Made by a program: the position numbers and the translations under genes
Part shown: positions 17,851-27,225 of the stretch, one piece after another
Position numbering within the stretch: position 1 is the stretch's first letter
How the letters are laid out: the number at the start of each line of letters is the position of its first letter
Origin: Verrucomicrobia bacterium LW23
Lineage (GTDB): Bacteria > Verrucomicrobiota > Verrucomicrobiia > Methylacidiphilales > UBA1321
Direction: 5' to 3'
Length of the DNA stretch: 64,000 nt
NCBI GenBank assembly: GCA_003054695.1
Contig: QAZA01000017.1
Span: 124,001-188,000, forward strand
The notes under the pieces: generated by a model
Seen by the model: the letters and a program-made list of their open reading frames with translations, nothing else
Told to the model about the DNA's origin: nothing
Databases searched by the model: none

Positions 17851-19109
17851 AGGTGGGGTACGGCTTTGGTGGGGTTGGACGGCGTAAGGCGAAACAAGCG
17901 GGTAAGCGCAACGGCGATTTGCTCCGGCGAAAGGACAAGCTCGGCGGCATCCAGACGCACCGCGTGGCCGGGCATACCGAAGACGACGGAGGACTCGGCG
18001 CTTTGCGCAATGGTAAGGGCGCCGCGGTCGCGCAGCTCGCGCAGTTCCGCCGCGCCGTCCGTACCCATCCCCGTCAAAAGCATCGCCACCGCGCGCGAGC
18101 CGTAGCCCGCCGCCACGGAGGAAAACAGCTCGCTCACGGCCGGCCGCAACCCGTTCACGGGCTCCGCCCGGGAAAGGAGAGCGCGGCCGAAGCCGTTAAC
18201 GGTAAGGTGCGCGCCGTCCGGCGCCAGGTAAACGCGCCCCGGCTGCAGCATGCCGCCGTCCGTCGCAAGCTCCACGGGAAACGGCACAGCGCGCTCCAGC
18301 CACTGGGTGTAGCCGGGCATGAAGCCCTCCGTCATATGCTGCACAATCGCCACCGGCACCGGCAGCGGCGCGGGCAGTTGCGAGAACAGGGCGTGCAGCG
18401 CCTGCGGCCCGCCTGTGGAGGTGCCGATCGCCACGATATCCACGCGGCGCTTTTGCAAACACGCCGACGCTGGCACGTGATAGAGCGCCGTGCCCGGAGT
18501 ACGCGACGCTCTCTCGCCGATCGGTGTAAGCGCCGCTGATGCCGCCGCGAGGGTGGGCAGGGCCGAAGTGTCCGACCGGGACGTTGCCGGCGCGGGGCGA
18601 TCCGAAGGCCAGCGCCGCACCACCTTGACCTCCGCCATCGCCTTGATGATGCGCACCAGCGCCAGCGTATCCGCGCCAAACGAGGGATGCCCCACTCCGC
18701 GAGGGCGCTGCACCACCGCCACCGCACCGGCCGCCATGGCCTGAAAGCTTACGCTCACTTCGGTAAGATCCAGGCTGCCGCTGATGATCACGATAGGCAC
18801 CGGAAAACGCTGCATGATCTGCTGCGTTGCGCCAAAACCATCCAGCACCGGCATGTGGATATCCATCGTAACCACATCTGGCTTAAGCTTTTCCACAAGG
18901 CGCACTGCTTCCTCCCCGTTGGTGGCCGTGGCAGCCACCTGCAAGGCGGGGTCCTGCTGCAGCATCTCCCGCAACAACTCACGAACCGCAGCGGAGTCAT
19001 CGACGACCAGCACCCGAATGGCTCCGCCGGAGGACCGCGACGGAATGCCATTGGGCGCCTCCGGATAGAGGCCGGCGTGGGGCCGAAGTGGTTCGAGAGA
19101 CTCGGGCAT
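17847..19109 (-). CDS. cheB: CheB-like receiver-methylesterase
   Basis: I chose ATG 19109 (MPESLEPLRPHAG), giving 420 residues and leaving a 91-base gap from cheA; the longer frame from 19244 would overlap cheA by 44 bases. The N-terminal receiver has RVLVVDDS and the phospho-Asp in VVTMDIHMPVLDG. After a ~70-residue linker, the C-terminal CheB domain shows the catalytic triad: Ser in IGTSTGG, His in IVQHMTEGFMPGY, Asp in LLTGMGTDGA. It should remove methyl groups from glutamyl residues of the receptor encoded in the same operon when phosphorylated, opposing CheR and giving adaptation. It is the WspF counterpart by gene order. Confidence 0.9.
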   Translation of the reverse strand: MPESLEPLRPHAGLYPEAPNGIPSRSSGGAIRVLVVDDSAAVRELLREMLQQDPALQVAATATNGEEAVRLVEKLKPDVVTMDIHMPVLDGFGATQQIMQRFPVPIVIISGSLDLTEVSVSFQAMAAGAVAVVQRPRGVGHPSFGADTLALVRIIKAMAEVKVVRRWPSDRPAPATSRSDTSALPTLAAASAALTPIGERASRTPGTALYHVPASACLQKRRVDIVAIGTSTGGPQALHALFSQLPAPLPVPVAIVQHMTEGFMPGYTQWLERAVPFPVELATDGGMLQPGRVYLAPDGAHLTVNGFGRALLSRAEPVNGLRPAVSELFSSVAAGYGSRAVAMLLTGMGTDGAAELRELRDRGALTIAQSAESSVVFGMPGHAVRLDAAELVLSPEQIAVALTRLFRLTPSNPTKAVPHL

Positions 19110-19200
19110 TCGGATTTTTGGTTGATCTGAGTCGACCAGTGCTCTGCGCCAACCGTTAGTGTACCACAAGCAAGCGCATTCGCCTAGATTGCTATTATTA

Positions 19201-22038
19201 TCAGAAAAGGCGATGTATTGTATCAAGAAGATTACTTTCTTCAAAGTTACGTTTCACAATGTAGGCATTGGCGCCGGCCATCAGGCCCCGCTCGCGGTCC
19301 TCGCGGGAGTCAAGTGAGGTGACCAGCACCACCGGCATCTCGGACAGCCGCTTGTCGGCGCGAATCTTCTCGGTAAGTCCGACGCCGTGCAGGCGAGGCA
19401 TATCCACGTCGGTAACCACCATGTCGAAGGAGGAGCTGCGCAGGCGGGCGAGGGCGTCGATGCCGTCAACGGCTGTCTCCACCACAAAGCCGGCCGAATC
19501 CAGGATGGAGCGCAGGAGCGTGCGCGAGGTAATCGAGTCGTCCACCACAAGAATGCGGCGCCGCGTGGGCGCCTCCGTCTCCGGGCGCGCGGGGGCGACG
19601 GCGGCATCGGCCGATGCCTTCGATACCCGCATAAGTTCTTGGACATCAAGGATAAGTGCCAAAGATCCATCGCCCAGGGCCGTGGCCCCGACCACACAGG
19701 GGGGCTTGCCTACCGCCTGCCCGGCCATTTTCGACACAACCTCTTGCTCCCCACACACTTCGTCCACCACCAGGGCCACGTGCGCGCCCCCGGCCGTGGC
19801 CTCCACCACCGTCAGGCGCGGTTGCGACGAGGGCGTCCAGCCCTTGCCGTTGGCGACAACCGGGTTGGTGCGTGCTTTATCATCGTCCGGTTCCGGCGAC
19901 GGCGCCTGCCGATGAGCGGAAGGTGAGCCACGGATACCGAGCAACCCAGCAAGTCTCACAACGCCCACGGGTTCGCCATTGTTCAGGATCGTCTCGCGAT
20001 TCTCGAACGTGCGGATCTGATTCGCCGCCAGCCGCGTGACCCGCGACACGTTGTTGACAGGCAGCACAAACCGGCGCTCCGCCACCCGCACCACCACCCC
20101 GCGGAAGATGCTGAGCGACAACGGCAAGCGCAAGCGCAACGTGGTGCGGCGCCCGGGCAGCGTCTCCGCCACCACAGTTCCGCCCAGCTTTTCGATCTTT
20201 TCCCGCACAATCGCCAGGCCCAGTCCGTGACCGGAGATGTCGGTGATCATGGGGCTTGTGGTGATGCCGGAGCCAAATATAAGCTGCACATCCGCACCAC
20301 CTTGCATCGGCTGCACGCCATTGGTTTCAGCAGGGACATCACTTGTCCCGGGGACACGTATTGTCCCAGGGACATGCGATGTCTCCCCCTCCCCTGCCGG
20401 CATCATCAATCCAGCCTTCAGCGCGGCCGCCCGCACCCTTGCCGTATCAATTCCCCGCCCGTCGTCGGTAATACTCACCTCCACCGTACCGTTGCGCGGC
20501 TGCTCCACTTTTACGGCGATGGTGGCAAAGCGGGGCTTGCCGGCTGCCAGTCGATCATCGGGAGTCTCCACACCATGGTCCACGCTGTTGCGGAGCATGT
20601 GCATAAAGGGGATTTTCAGCTCCGACAAAATGCGGCGATCCAGCTCCACCGCCTGCCCCTCCACCACAAACTGCACCTCCTTGCCCTGCGAGCGCGCGAG
20701 GTCGCGCACCGGCTGGTGGACGCTGTCCAGCAGCCAGGAAAAGGGGAGCATCAGGAGCTCGCGCGTTCCTTCCAGCAAGGCGTCCACGCGGCCGGCCAGC
20801 GCGTTGCGATCGCGCACAAATGAGCGAGCCATCCGCTCCAGGTCGGAGCGCAACGTGTGCATAAAGTGCGCATTCCACTCCATAAACGCGCGCGCCATAT
20901 CGGCGGAGGTGTGCGGCCGGGCGATCGCCTCCTGCCCCCCAACCATTGCGTAAGATGTTCCGCCCGAAGAGGTAACGTGATGCTCCGGAATCTCCTCCAC
21001 CAGCCGCGTGCGCGGGCGGCCCTGGCCGGACCTGGGCCCCGCGGCTTTCCCGATCGCAGAGTCCATGTCATCGCGCACGGCGCTCCACCGGCGCGGCCAC
21101 TCGGCAATCTGGGTGACCAGCGCTTGTAAGTCCCTGGCGTGCTGAAAGATGGCGAGTTTGTCGGCGAGCAGTTCTTCCGCCTGCGTCCGCACGGCGTCCA
21201 ACGTGGCGATGGACACACGCACGGTCTCCTCGGCGGAGCCCAAGTCCTCGCGCTGCCGGACGGGCGGCGGCAACTCCGGGGGCGTCTCCTCGCGCGGCGG
21301 GCGCGACAACTCCGGCACTAGCTGCTCGGCAAGTCGTTGATGCGAAACGCTTTTGCCATGCAGCGCCTTCAGCATCTCCGCCTCCGCCGAGGCGGCGTGG
21401 CCACGGACAAGTTCCGGATCATCCTGCACCGCGCCCGGCGCCCGCGAAGGAGGAGGCGGGGGCTTCGGCAGCGGCTCTTCCACCTGGTGCGATCCGCCCG
21501 CAGGCGCCAGGCTGGCCCCCATAAACTGGGGCACCGGCGGGGCTGCCGTGATCGGCGATCCCCCTCCGCGCCGGTCCGCCTCCGCGCCTGCGGTTGCGGG
21601 ACCGCGGGCCGATGGCACGGCATCGCCCGACGCGGCCACGCTCTTGAGCGTGGAAAGTGTGATACCAATAGGCGGAGGCGCTGTCTTATTATCCTCTGCC
21701 TCAAGCAGTTGGGATGTAAGCCTGGTGCCGTCCAGCAGCGCGTCCACCCGCGCGGAGGTCAGCGTCAGCTCGCCTCGCTTTACCCGGGAAAGTACCAGCT
21801 CCATGCCGTGGCAAACGGACTCCACGTCCAGCTGGTTGACCGATCGCGCGGCCCCTTTCAGGCTGTGCGCCTCGCGAAACGCCGTTTCGACGACACCCGC
21901 CCCCACCCCGCCGGCTTCGGCGCGCAGGGCCGATTCCATCTCCAGCAAAAGCCGGCTCAGCGTTTCCAGGTGCTCCTGGGCTTCCACCCGAAACACCTGC
22001 CACAGTCGCTCGCGCAGTGCTAAGTCTCGCTCATTCAT
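19201..22038 (-). CDS. cheA: CheA-type histidine kinase fused to a receiver (WspE-like)
   Basis: 945 residues. Hpt domain at residues ~5-110 with the phospho-His in FREAHSLKGAARSV; a long Pro/Ala-rich linker; dimerisation helices (~440-500); HATPase with N box FMHMLRNSVDHGVE, DDGRGID and ISGHGLGLAIV; CheW-like domain (~650-800); C-terminal receiver with Asp in MVVTDVDMPRLHG. The fusion of CheA with a receiver matches WspE/FrzE-type kinases used in alternative chemosensory pathways. A good Shine-Dalgarno (GGGAGGAG) lies 7 bases before ATG 22038. The ATP lid carries an extra ~18 residues encoded by a triple palindrome (20333-20386), reported separately. The receptor gene lies 32 bases upstream. 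Confidence 0.92.
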   Translation of the reverse strand: MNERDLALRERLWQVFRVEAQEHLETLSRLLLEMESALRAEAGGVGAGVVETAFREAHSLKGAARSVNQLDVESVCHGMELVLSRVKRGELTLTSARVDALLDGTRLTSQLLEAEDNKTAPPPIGITLSTLKSVAASGDAVPSARGPATAGAEADRRGGGSPITAAPPVPQFMGASLAPAGGSHQVEEPLPKPPPPPSRAPGAVQDDPELVRGHAASAEAEMLKALHGKSVSHQRLAEQLVPELSRPPREETPPELPPPVRQREDLGSAEETVRVSIATLDAVRTQAEELLADKLAIFQHARDLQALVTQIAEWPRRWSAVRDDMDSAIGKAAGPRSGQGRPRTRLVEEIPEHHVTSSGGTSYAMVGGQEAIARPHTSADMARAFMEWNAHFMHTLRSDLERMARSFVRDRNALAGRVDALLEGTRELLMLPFSWLLDSVHQPVRDLARSQGKEVQFVVEGQAVELDRRILSELKIPFMHMLRNSVDHGVETPDDRLAAGKPRFATIAVKVEQPRNGTVEVSITDDGRGIDTARVRAAALKAGLMMPAGEGETSHVPGTIRVPGTSDVPAETNGVQPMQGGADVQLIFGSGITTSPMITDISGHGLGLAIVREKIEKLGGTVVAETLPGRRTTLRLRLPLSLSIFRGVVVRVAERRFVLPVNNVSRVTRLAANQIRTFENRETILNNGEPVGVVRLAGLLGIRGSPSAHRQAPSPEPDDDKARTNPVVANGKGWTPSSQPRLTVVEATAGGAHVALVVDEVCGEQEVVSKMAGQAVGKPPCVVGATALGDGSLALILDVQELMRVSKASADAAVAPARPETEAPTRRRILVVDDSITSRTLLRSILDSAGFVVETAVDGIDALARLRSSSFDMVVTDVDMPRLHGVGLTEKIRADKRLSEMPVVLVTSLDSREDRERGLMAGANAYIVKRNFEESNLLDTIHRLF
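20333..20386. repeat. Three tandem GGGACA/TGTCCC palindromes inside cheA
   Basis: Three adjoining inverted repeats of ~17 bases: GGGACATCACTTGTCCC (20333-20349), GGGGACACGTATTGTCCC (20350-20367), and GGGACATGCGATGTC followed by TCCC (20369-20384). The first two close as perfect 6-bp stems; the third has a 7-bp core with one extra T. The tract is in frame and adds the sequence SHVPGTIRVPGTSDVP to the ATP lid, a loop that tolerates variation. The repeated unit, its palindromic nature and the jump in local composition suggest a dispersed repeat that landed in the gene. Confidence 0.75.
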
Positions 22039-22070
22039 GTGCGTCTCCTCCCGGCACTGGCGGCCGGCGT

Positions 22071-23819
22071 TCAGGCGGTCGCCCGCAGTTGATATTGGTT
22101 GACCAGCGTCTGGATCTTCTGCCCCACCCCGTAGAGGTTGCGGGCGGCCGCTTCTGTCTGGCGGGTGCCGCTCACATTCTGGTTAATCGCCTCCTTGATG
22201 TTTTCCATCGCGCCGGCGATCTGATCCATCCCCACAGACTGCTGCTGGCTGGACGCCGCGATTTGCAGCGCCGCCTGCGCCCCGCTTTCAATCACCTCCG
22301 TAAGGGAGCGTATGGAAGCCGCCGCCGCGTTGGCCTGCCGCATGCCTGCCTCCACCGTTTTGTCGCCCTGCTCGGCGGCCATCACGCTGCGGCTAATGGC
22401 CTTTTGAATCTCGCTGAGAATAACGCGCACCTGCACGGTAGCCTGTTTGGACTGATCGGCCAGGCTCTTCACCTCCTGCGCCACCACGGCAAAGCCGCGC
22501 CCCTGCTCGCCGGCGCGCGCCGCCTCGATGGCGGCGTTGACGGCCAGCAGGTTGCTTTGCTCCGCAAGGTCGGCCACGGTCGCCACAATCTCGCCGATCG
22601 CCTGGCTTTGTTCGCTCAGCTTCACCACGGTTTCGGCGATGGACCCCATCTGCAGCTGGATCTTGCCGATACTCTCGTGGTAAGCGTCCACAGCGCCGCG
22701 GCCCTCCTGCGAGAACTCGGCGGCGCGGTGCGCGTTGTCGGAGACGAGGCGCGCTTTCTGGCTGGCAAGCTGGGCGGTCTGCTTCACCTCCTCAATCGTC
22801 ACGGTTGTCTCCGAGACAGCCGTGGCCGTCTCCGCCGCGCCGGTGGCCGCCTGCGTGGTGGCGGCAAGAATTTCGCTTGCCGAGGAGCCGAGCACGGTGG
22901 CGGCCTCCTGCATAGCTGTGGTGTTGCGACGCAGGCCGGCCAGCATGGTGGTAACCGCATTGCCCAGCAAGTCCTTGTCGGACTGCGGTTTAACCTCGAG
23001 ATTCAGGTCGCCGTCCGCAATGCTGCGCGCCACGCGCGCCATTTCGCTCAGCGCCGCCTGCATTTTCGCAAAGGCGCGCAGCATGTCGCCCACTTCGTCT
23101 GTGCGTGTAACGGCGGGTATGGGGGTGGAGAGATCGCCCTCGGAGATGCGCTTCGCCGCACTGGTAACATCGCGCAGCGGCCCCACAAACGCAACGTACA
23201 GGTAGAGGCCGACCGAGGCCACAAGCACGCATTTAAGGAGAGCGCTGGCGGCCACAATCCCGCGAACAATGTTGAATTCTTCCTGACGCGTAATGGCGCG
23301 CTGACTCAGCAGGTTTTTCTCCTCGGAGATCATCTCCCCTACCTTTTCGCGTACTTCCAGCATACGCGTCTCCCCTTCCCCGGAGGCGACGACCTTGACG
23401 GCGGCGTCCATTCCGCCAGGGCCGCGGCGCGTCTCGGCAAGGTCCGCAAGTTGCCGCATTTTACGGTTGACGGTTTGCTTGAGCGCGTCCATGCGTTTGC
23501 GCTGATCTTCATTGTCCCGAATAAGGTTCTCCAGGCCGGCCATGACTTCCCCGGCGCTGTCAATTGACCGATTGTACGGCTCGAAAAACGATTCGTTTCC
23601 TGTTATAACAAAGCCGCGCACTGAGTTTTGCGCGTTGGCAACGTGCTTGCCCAGCTCCTCCAGCTGCCCGATGACCATGTGCGTGTGCGTGGTAATCCGC
23701 GCCGCAGCCTCGAACCGTTGCACGGAATAGAATATGCAAGCGGCAACCGAAACAATGGCAAGGAGTAACGTTGTAAACGCCGCGACTAGCTTGATACTTA
23801 TTGTCCACTTGAAAGGCAT
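22071..23819 (-). CDS. Methyl-accepting chemotaxis protein
   Basis: 582 residues. First membrane helix ~8-30 ([20 protein letters not shown]), a ~150-residue periplasmic four-helix-type sensor with a CHASE3-like motif ([17 protein letters not shown]), second membrane helix ~185-207, HAMP (~208-262), then a cytoplasmic coiled coil with the conserved hairpin tip [20 protein letters not shown]. No C-terminal CheR-tethering pentapeptide is seen (ends YQLRATA). In Wsp the receptor (WspA) answers surface contact; a CHASE3-like sensor here hints at an envelope or small-molecule cue, but the ligand is unknown. It lies directly upstream of cheA. Confidence 0.92.
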   Translation of the reverse strand: MPFKWTISIKLVAAFTTLLLAIVSVAACIFYSVQRFEAAARITTHTHMVIGQLEELGKHVANAQNSVRGFVITGNESFFEPYNRSIDSAGEVMAGLENLIRDNEDQRKRMDALKQTVNRKMRQLADLAETRRGPGGMDAAVKVVASGEGETRMLEVREKVGEMISEEKNLLSQRAITRQEEFNIVRGIVAASALLKCVLVASVGLYLYVAFVGPLRDVTSAAKRISEGDLSTPIPAVTRTDEVGDMLRAFAKMQAALSEMARVARSIADGDLNLEVKPQSDKDLLGNAVTTMLAGLRRNTTAMQEAATVLGSSASEILAATTQAATGAAETATAVSETTVTIEEVKQTAQLASQKARLVSDNAHRAAEFSQEGRGAVDAYHESIGKIQLQMGSIAETVVKLSEQSQAIGEIVATVADLAEQSNLLAVNAAIEAARAGEQGRGFAVVAQEVKSLADQSKQATVQVRVILSEIQKAISRSVMAAEQGDKTVEAGMRQANAAAASIRSLTEVIESGAQAALQIAASSQQQSVGMDQIAGAMENIKEAINQNVSGTRQTEAAARNLYGVGQKIQTLVNQYQLRATA

Positions 23820-23957
23820 GGCAGGTTAGAGAGGAAGGGATAAAGTTAAGGTGAACGTTTGGAGGGGTAACAGGGTAAGAATGGATCCGCGGACCGCGCT
23901 GTCATGAAGTCGACCTGACACACGACGCGACAGCGGTTTACCAAGGAGTACACAAAC

Positions 23958-24659
23958 TCAGCCATGCCCCCTTGCCGGCAAAATACCGTCGCCAAAAAAG
24001 CGCCGCTCGCCCAGCAAACGTGAGGCGCTGAGCACCATCAGCCGGCCCGCTGCAATGCCCAGGCAAAAGTCCGAGCGCTGGTCGTCGGGACGAGGGGCGG
24101 GCGGGCGGATGTTGACAAGCGCCACGCGCAACAGGCCGCCGGAAATGTCGTCCGCAAGCAGGCCAAACTCCCGATGCGGGGACGTTGCGCCCTGGATAAC
24201 CACCACTTTGTTGAGGTTGGTAAGGCCCGCCGCAGGCAGGTTGAAAAATGGCTTGAGGTTAATGACGCTCAGCATCCGCCCGCGCCACAGCATCAGCCCC
24301 TCCAGCCACGGCTCCGCGCCGGGCACGGGCAGCAGATCATCCAGGCGCACGACGCCGGCAACGGCCCGGGCATCCACACCGTAACTCTCGTGCAGCAGAG
24401 TAAATTCTACCAGATCCAGCATGCGCTCGCGAGACTCTACGGGCGGCGGCTGGGCCACGGCCATGGCGCGGCGCCGCAGGATGGTGGCGCGGGCTTCGTC
24501 GGAGAGCTCGGCCCCGCGCAACAGTGTCTCGCCGGCGCGCTCCACGCGCGCGCGAAGGGCAGCCCAGTCCGTCGCGATCGGGCGCGGCTCCGCGGCGGCG
24601 GCCGTCGCTGTGCGCAGGCGGGCCGTGACCGGGAATGGTGTCAGGGGCGGCGATCTCAT
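23958..24659 (-). CDS. cheW: CheW-like adaptor (second CheW)
   Basis: 233 residues: an N-terminal ~75-residue helical extension rich in Ala/Arg, then a CheW beta-barrel (~80-220) with LVEFTLLHESYGVDARAV, the typical motif GLMLWRGRMLSVINLKPF, and EFGLLADDISG. CheW links the receptor tip to the CheA P5 domain. The start overlaps the cheR stop (ATGA, 24656-24659), indicating coupled translation. The order CheR-CheW-MCP places it where WspD lies relative to WspC, although the receptor gene here follows rather than leads the operon. Confidence 0.88.
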   Translation of the reverse strand: MRSPPLTPFPVTARLRTATAAAAEPRPIATDWAALRARVERAGETLLRGAELSDEARATILRRRAMAVAQPPPVESRERMLDLVEFTLLHESYGVDARAVAGVVRLDDLLPVPGAEPWLEGLMLWRGRMLSVINLKPFFNLPAAGLTNLNKVVVIQGATSPHREFGLLADDISGGLLRVALVNIRPPAPRPDDQRSDFCLGIAAGRLMVLSASRLLGERRFFGDGILPARGHG

Positions 24660-26149
24660 GCAGGGAAATGGGCGGGTGGGGCCTGGGCGAGCACGGGCCA
24701 GGCGGTGGCTTGCAGCGCCAGAACCATTTGCGTCAGGTGGCCGGCAGTCAGTCCCTCGGCCCCCGGCACTTCTCCTTCAGGATCAAGCGGTTGCAGCAGG
24801 CGAAGGGCGCCTTTGAAGTGACGCACGGCATGGGCGCGATTTCCGCCGCGCAGCGCCAGCGAACCGGCGGCCAGGTAGGCGGGGATGAAGGAGGGATCCA
24901 GATAAAGCACTCGCCCCAGGGCGGTGGCGGCGTCGTCGGAGCGCCCCAGTTCCTCCAGCACGCGGGCGCGGAGAAAGTGGAGCCCGGGGTTAACCTTGTC
25001 CGCATCAAGGGCTTGCGTGCACAGATGCAGCGCGGATTCCAGCCTGCCGCTGTCCGCCTCCGCCCGCGCGCGGGCCAGCGATTCCGCCGCGCCGATGCCG
25101 GTCACGGTCTCGCGCGCATCCTGTTGATGCGCAGGCCTTTGCCGGATGGCCACCGGCGGCGAAGCCGCGACGCGCGGGGGCTCCGAACGAGTAGCGCTGC
25201 GTGGCTGGGGCGTGACGCCGCGAAACGTGCGGCTGGGAGGACTTCCTGCCTCGCGATCCGCCCGCTGGTACAGGCACACGCCGTCAAACGTGCGCACGTG
25301 AAAGCCCGAGGGCCGGTGCATCATGTACTCGGTCGGGCTCAGAGCCATCCATCCCCCCTCGTGGAGCGCCGACTCCCTGCCGCTGCGGGACTCCGGCCGC
25401 AGCACGCTGCGCAGCCGCTGAAGCACCGCCTGCGACTGCCGCTGCGAGAAATACATCAACACGTTGCGGCACAACACGATGTCCATCGCCTCCCCCTGCG
25501 TTATCTTGCGTGGAAGCAGGGGCGCGGCCAGGTTGTGCTCCAGGTACGTCACCATACGGGCAATGCGCGGCGCCACCCGCCAGAGGCCGGGCCCCGCCTC
25601 GCTGAAGTACTGCGTCCGCAGCTGGGGCGGCGTGCCGCGGAAGGACCATTCGCCAAACACTCCCTCGCGCGCGCGGTCCAGAAAGGTGCGGTTTACGTCG
25701 GTGGCGACGATTGAAACGTGCCAGCGTTCCACGTCGGGCAGCAGGCGGTCCAGAATCATTGCCAGCGAAAGCGCCTCCTCCCCTGTACAACAGCCGGCGC
25801 TCCACAGGCGCAGCACGCGCGGCCCCTGGGCACGGGCGTTGATGATCCGCGGCAAAACGTTGGTCTCCAGCACTTTAAGCGTGGCGGGCTCGCGATTGAA
25901 ATAGGTCTCCCCCACCGTCAGCTGCCGCACTACCTCCTGGGGGATCGGCTCGGCCGTAAGCAAAGCGTCAAGCTTGTCGCGGATGCCCGGGGCGCCCAGA
26001 ACCTCCGCCCGGCGCGAATGGCACGGGGAGAGGCCCAGGCGCTTTTCGATCGCGTCCAGGATATGGCGGGCCGCCTCCTCAGGGCCGTCGTCAGCGGCGA
26101 CAGTGGAAGTAGCGGCGGTTGCCGGGGCTTGCAGGGAGCGATCAGTCAT
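24656..26149 (-). CDS. cheR: CheR methyltransferase with C-terminal TPR repeats (WspC-like)
   Basis: 497 residues. The CheR domain (~20-290) has the N-terminal helical part, the substrate-site element VGETYFNREP, the SAM-binding motif LRLWSAGCCTGEEALSLAM and IVLCRNVLMYFS. After a low-complexity linker (~300-350) come about three TPR units (~355-470; for example ALHLCTQALDADKVNPGLHF and AATALGRVLYLDPSFIPAYL). CheR with TPRs is the architecture of WspC and other alternative-function pathways; it methylates glutamates of the linked receptor. The start overlaps the upstream cheW stop by 8 bases. Confidence 0.9.
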   Translation of the reverse strand: MTDRSLQAPATAATSTVAADDGPEEAARHILDAIEKRLGLSPCHSRRAEVLGAPGIRDKLDALLTAEPIPQEVVRQLTVGETYFNREPATLKVLETNVLPRIINARAQGPRVLRLWSAGCCTGEEALSLAMILDRLLPDVERWHVSIVATDVNRTFLDRAREGVFGEWSFRGTPPQLRTQYFSEAGPGLWRVAPRIARMVTYLEHNLAAPLLPRKITQGEAMDIVLCRNVLMYFSQRQSQAVLQRLRSVLRPESRSGRESALHEGGWMALSPTEYMMHRPSGFHVRTFDGVCLYQRADREAGSPPSRTFRGVTPQPRSATRSEPPRVAASPPVAIRQRPAHQQDARETVTGIGAAESLARARAEADSGRLESALHLCTQALDADKVNPGLHFLRARVLEELGRSDDAATALGRVLYLDPSFIPAYLAAGSLALRGGNRAHAVRHFKGALRLLQPLDPEGEVPGAEGLTAGHLTQMVLALQATAWPVLAQAPPAHFPA

Positions 26150-26696
26150 CGCCCCCTCCCGTAGCGGGGCGTTCGCCGTAGACCGGCGCGGGCGCGTGGG
26201 GTGCCCTCAGCGCCGCCGCAAGGGCCGCGTCGTCCTCCGCCGAGAGGCACTTTTCGATGTCGTGGATAAGCACGAGGCGTTGGCGCACCGTGGCTACGCT
26301 GCTGATGGAACCCGTGCCGGCCGGGTTAAGGGACTCTGCGGACTGCCAGGCGGTGGCGGGAACCTCCTCAAAACCGCACACCTCATCCGCCAGAAGGGCG
26401 ACGCGCCGGCGGGGCGTGGCGGCCAGAACGATGTGGTCGCTCAGCGCGGGGCGACCGTCCGGAAGGCCAAAGCGCCTGCGGAGGCTTACCAGAGGCAGCG
26501 GGAGGCCGTGATATTGCACCACGCCCAGTATAAAATGGGGCGCTTCCGGTAAAAACGCGTAGTCCACAAGGGGAATAATACGTTCCACCGCAACCAAGTC
26601 CAATCCATAATAGTACTCGTATACTTTTAGGACCACAATGGGATACGCCGCAGATGAGTAGATCGCCATATACGTCAGCTTTCCTCTGTGCCTCAT
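26142..26696 (-). CDS. cheW: CheW-like adaptor (first CheW, operon leader)
   Basis: 184 residues from ATG 26696; an internal ATG at 26669 (MAIYSSAAYPIVVLKV) would also give a complete CheW domain of 175 residues, and the choice is open. Typical CheW elements are LDLVAVERIIPLVDY, HFILGVVQYHGLPLPLVSLR and RVALLADEVCGFEE. It is the first gene of the seven-gene operon and should recruit CheA to the receptor. Two CheW copies, one before and one after CheR-TPR, is the WspB/WspD pattern. Confidence 0.88.
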   Translation of the reverse strand: MRHRGKLTYMAIYSSAAYPIVVLKVYEYYYGLDLVAVERIIPLVDYAFLPEAPHFILGVVQYHGLPLPLVSLRRRFGLPDGRPALSDHIVLAATPRRRVALLADEVCGFEEVPATAWQSAESLNPAGTGSISSVATVRQRLVLIHDIEKCLSAEDDAALAAALRAPHAPAPVYGERPATGGGDD

Positions 26697-27225
26697 CGTT
26701 CTCTGACAACCCCTCTCCGTGGCCGAGCAGGCATGCTGCGGCTGGAGCGATCATGATCAGCGTGTCGTCCGGCCGTTTCCGGGAGTCAGGAATCCGATTG
26801 CCGCGCGCGGCGTGTCGAGAACCTCTAGAAAAGCTGAATCAATGATGAAATCAACTTATGCAGATTTATGATGTTTCATCAAGTGAATTAGGACGTTCGC
26901 GGAACAAATAATTCGTCGTTCACTTTTCTGTGTGACAGCACGTCAAAGATTTCTCTTCCTTGCTGCGAGGCATCGCGATCCTCATTCAATTCTATCACAA
27001 CCATTGTAGAAATGGGCCAGATGTAAGCGCCTTGGCCGTCCGTCCGCTTTGTCATTAATGCTGTGGCACTTAGAAAGTCTGGATATTTCCACAACATCGT
27101 TACCAAAAACGTTTAATCTCTCAGCTTGATGATTCCTGAAAGGCTGTAGTTCATTGTAACTCATTAACGGAATATTTTTCCGCCGGCTGGCGAAATCCGT
27201 TCTTGCACTGGCGCGCAACCCCGTT
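26697..27225. other. AT-richer gap upstream of the chemosensory operon
   Basis: No gene is well supported. A minus-strand frame of 72 codons (26888-27106) reads plausibly as protein but has no homology I recognise and no clear start signal. At 26843-26881 there is an imperfect inverted repeat, TGATGAAATCA against TGATGTTTCATCA, 150-200 bases upstream of the first cheW start; it could be an operator. The region is clearly lower in GC than its surroundings. Confidence 0.4.

Noticed and set aside
22017-23567. 516-codon frame antisense to the receptor gene
   Set aside because: Shadow of the MCP gene; His- and Gly-rich translation without domains.
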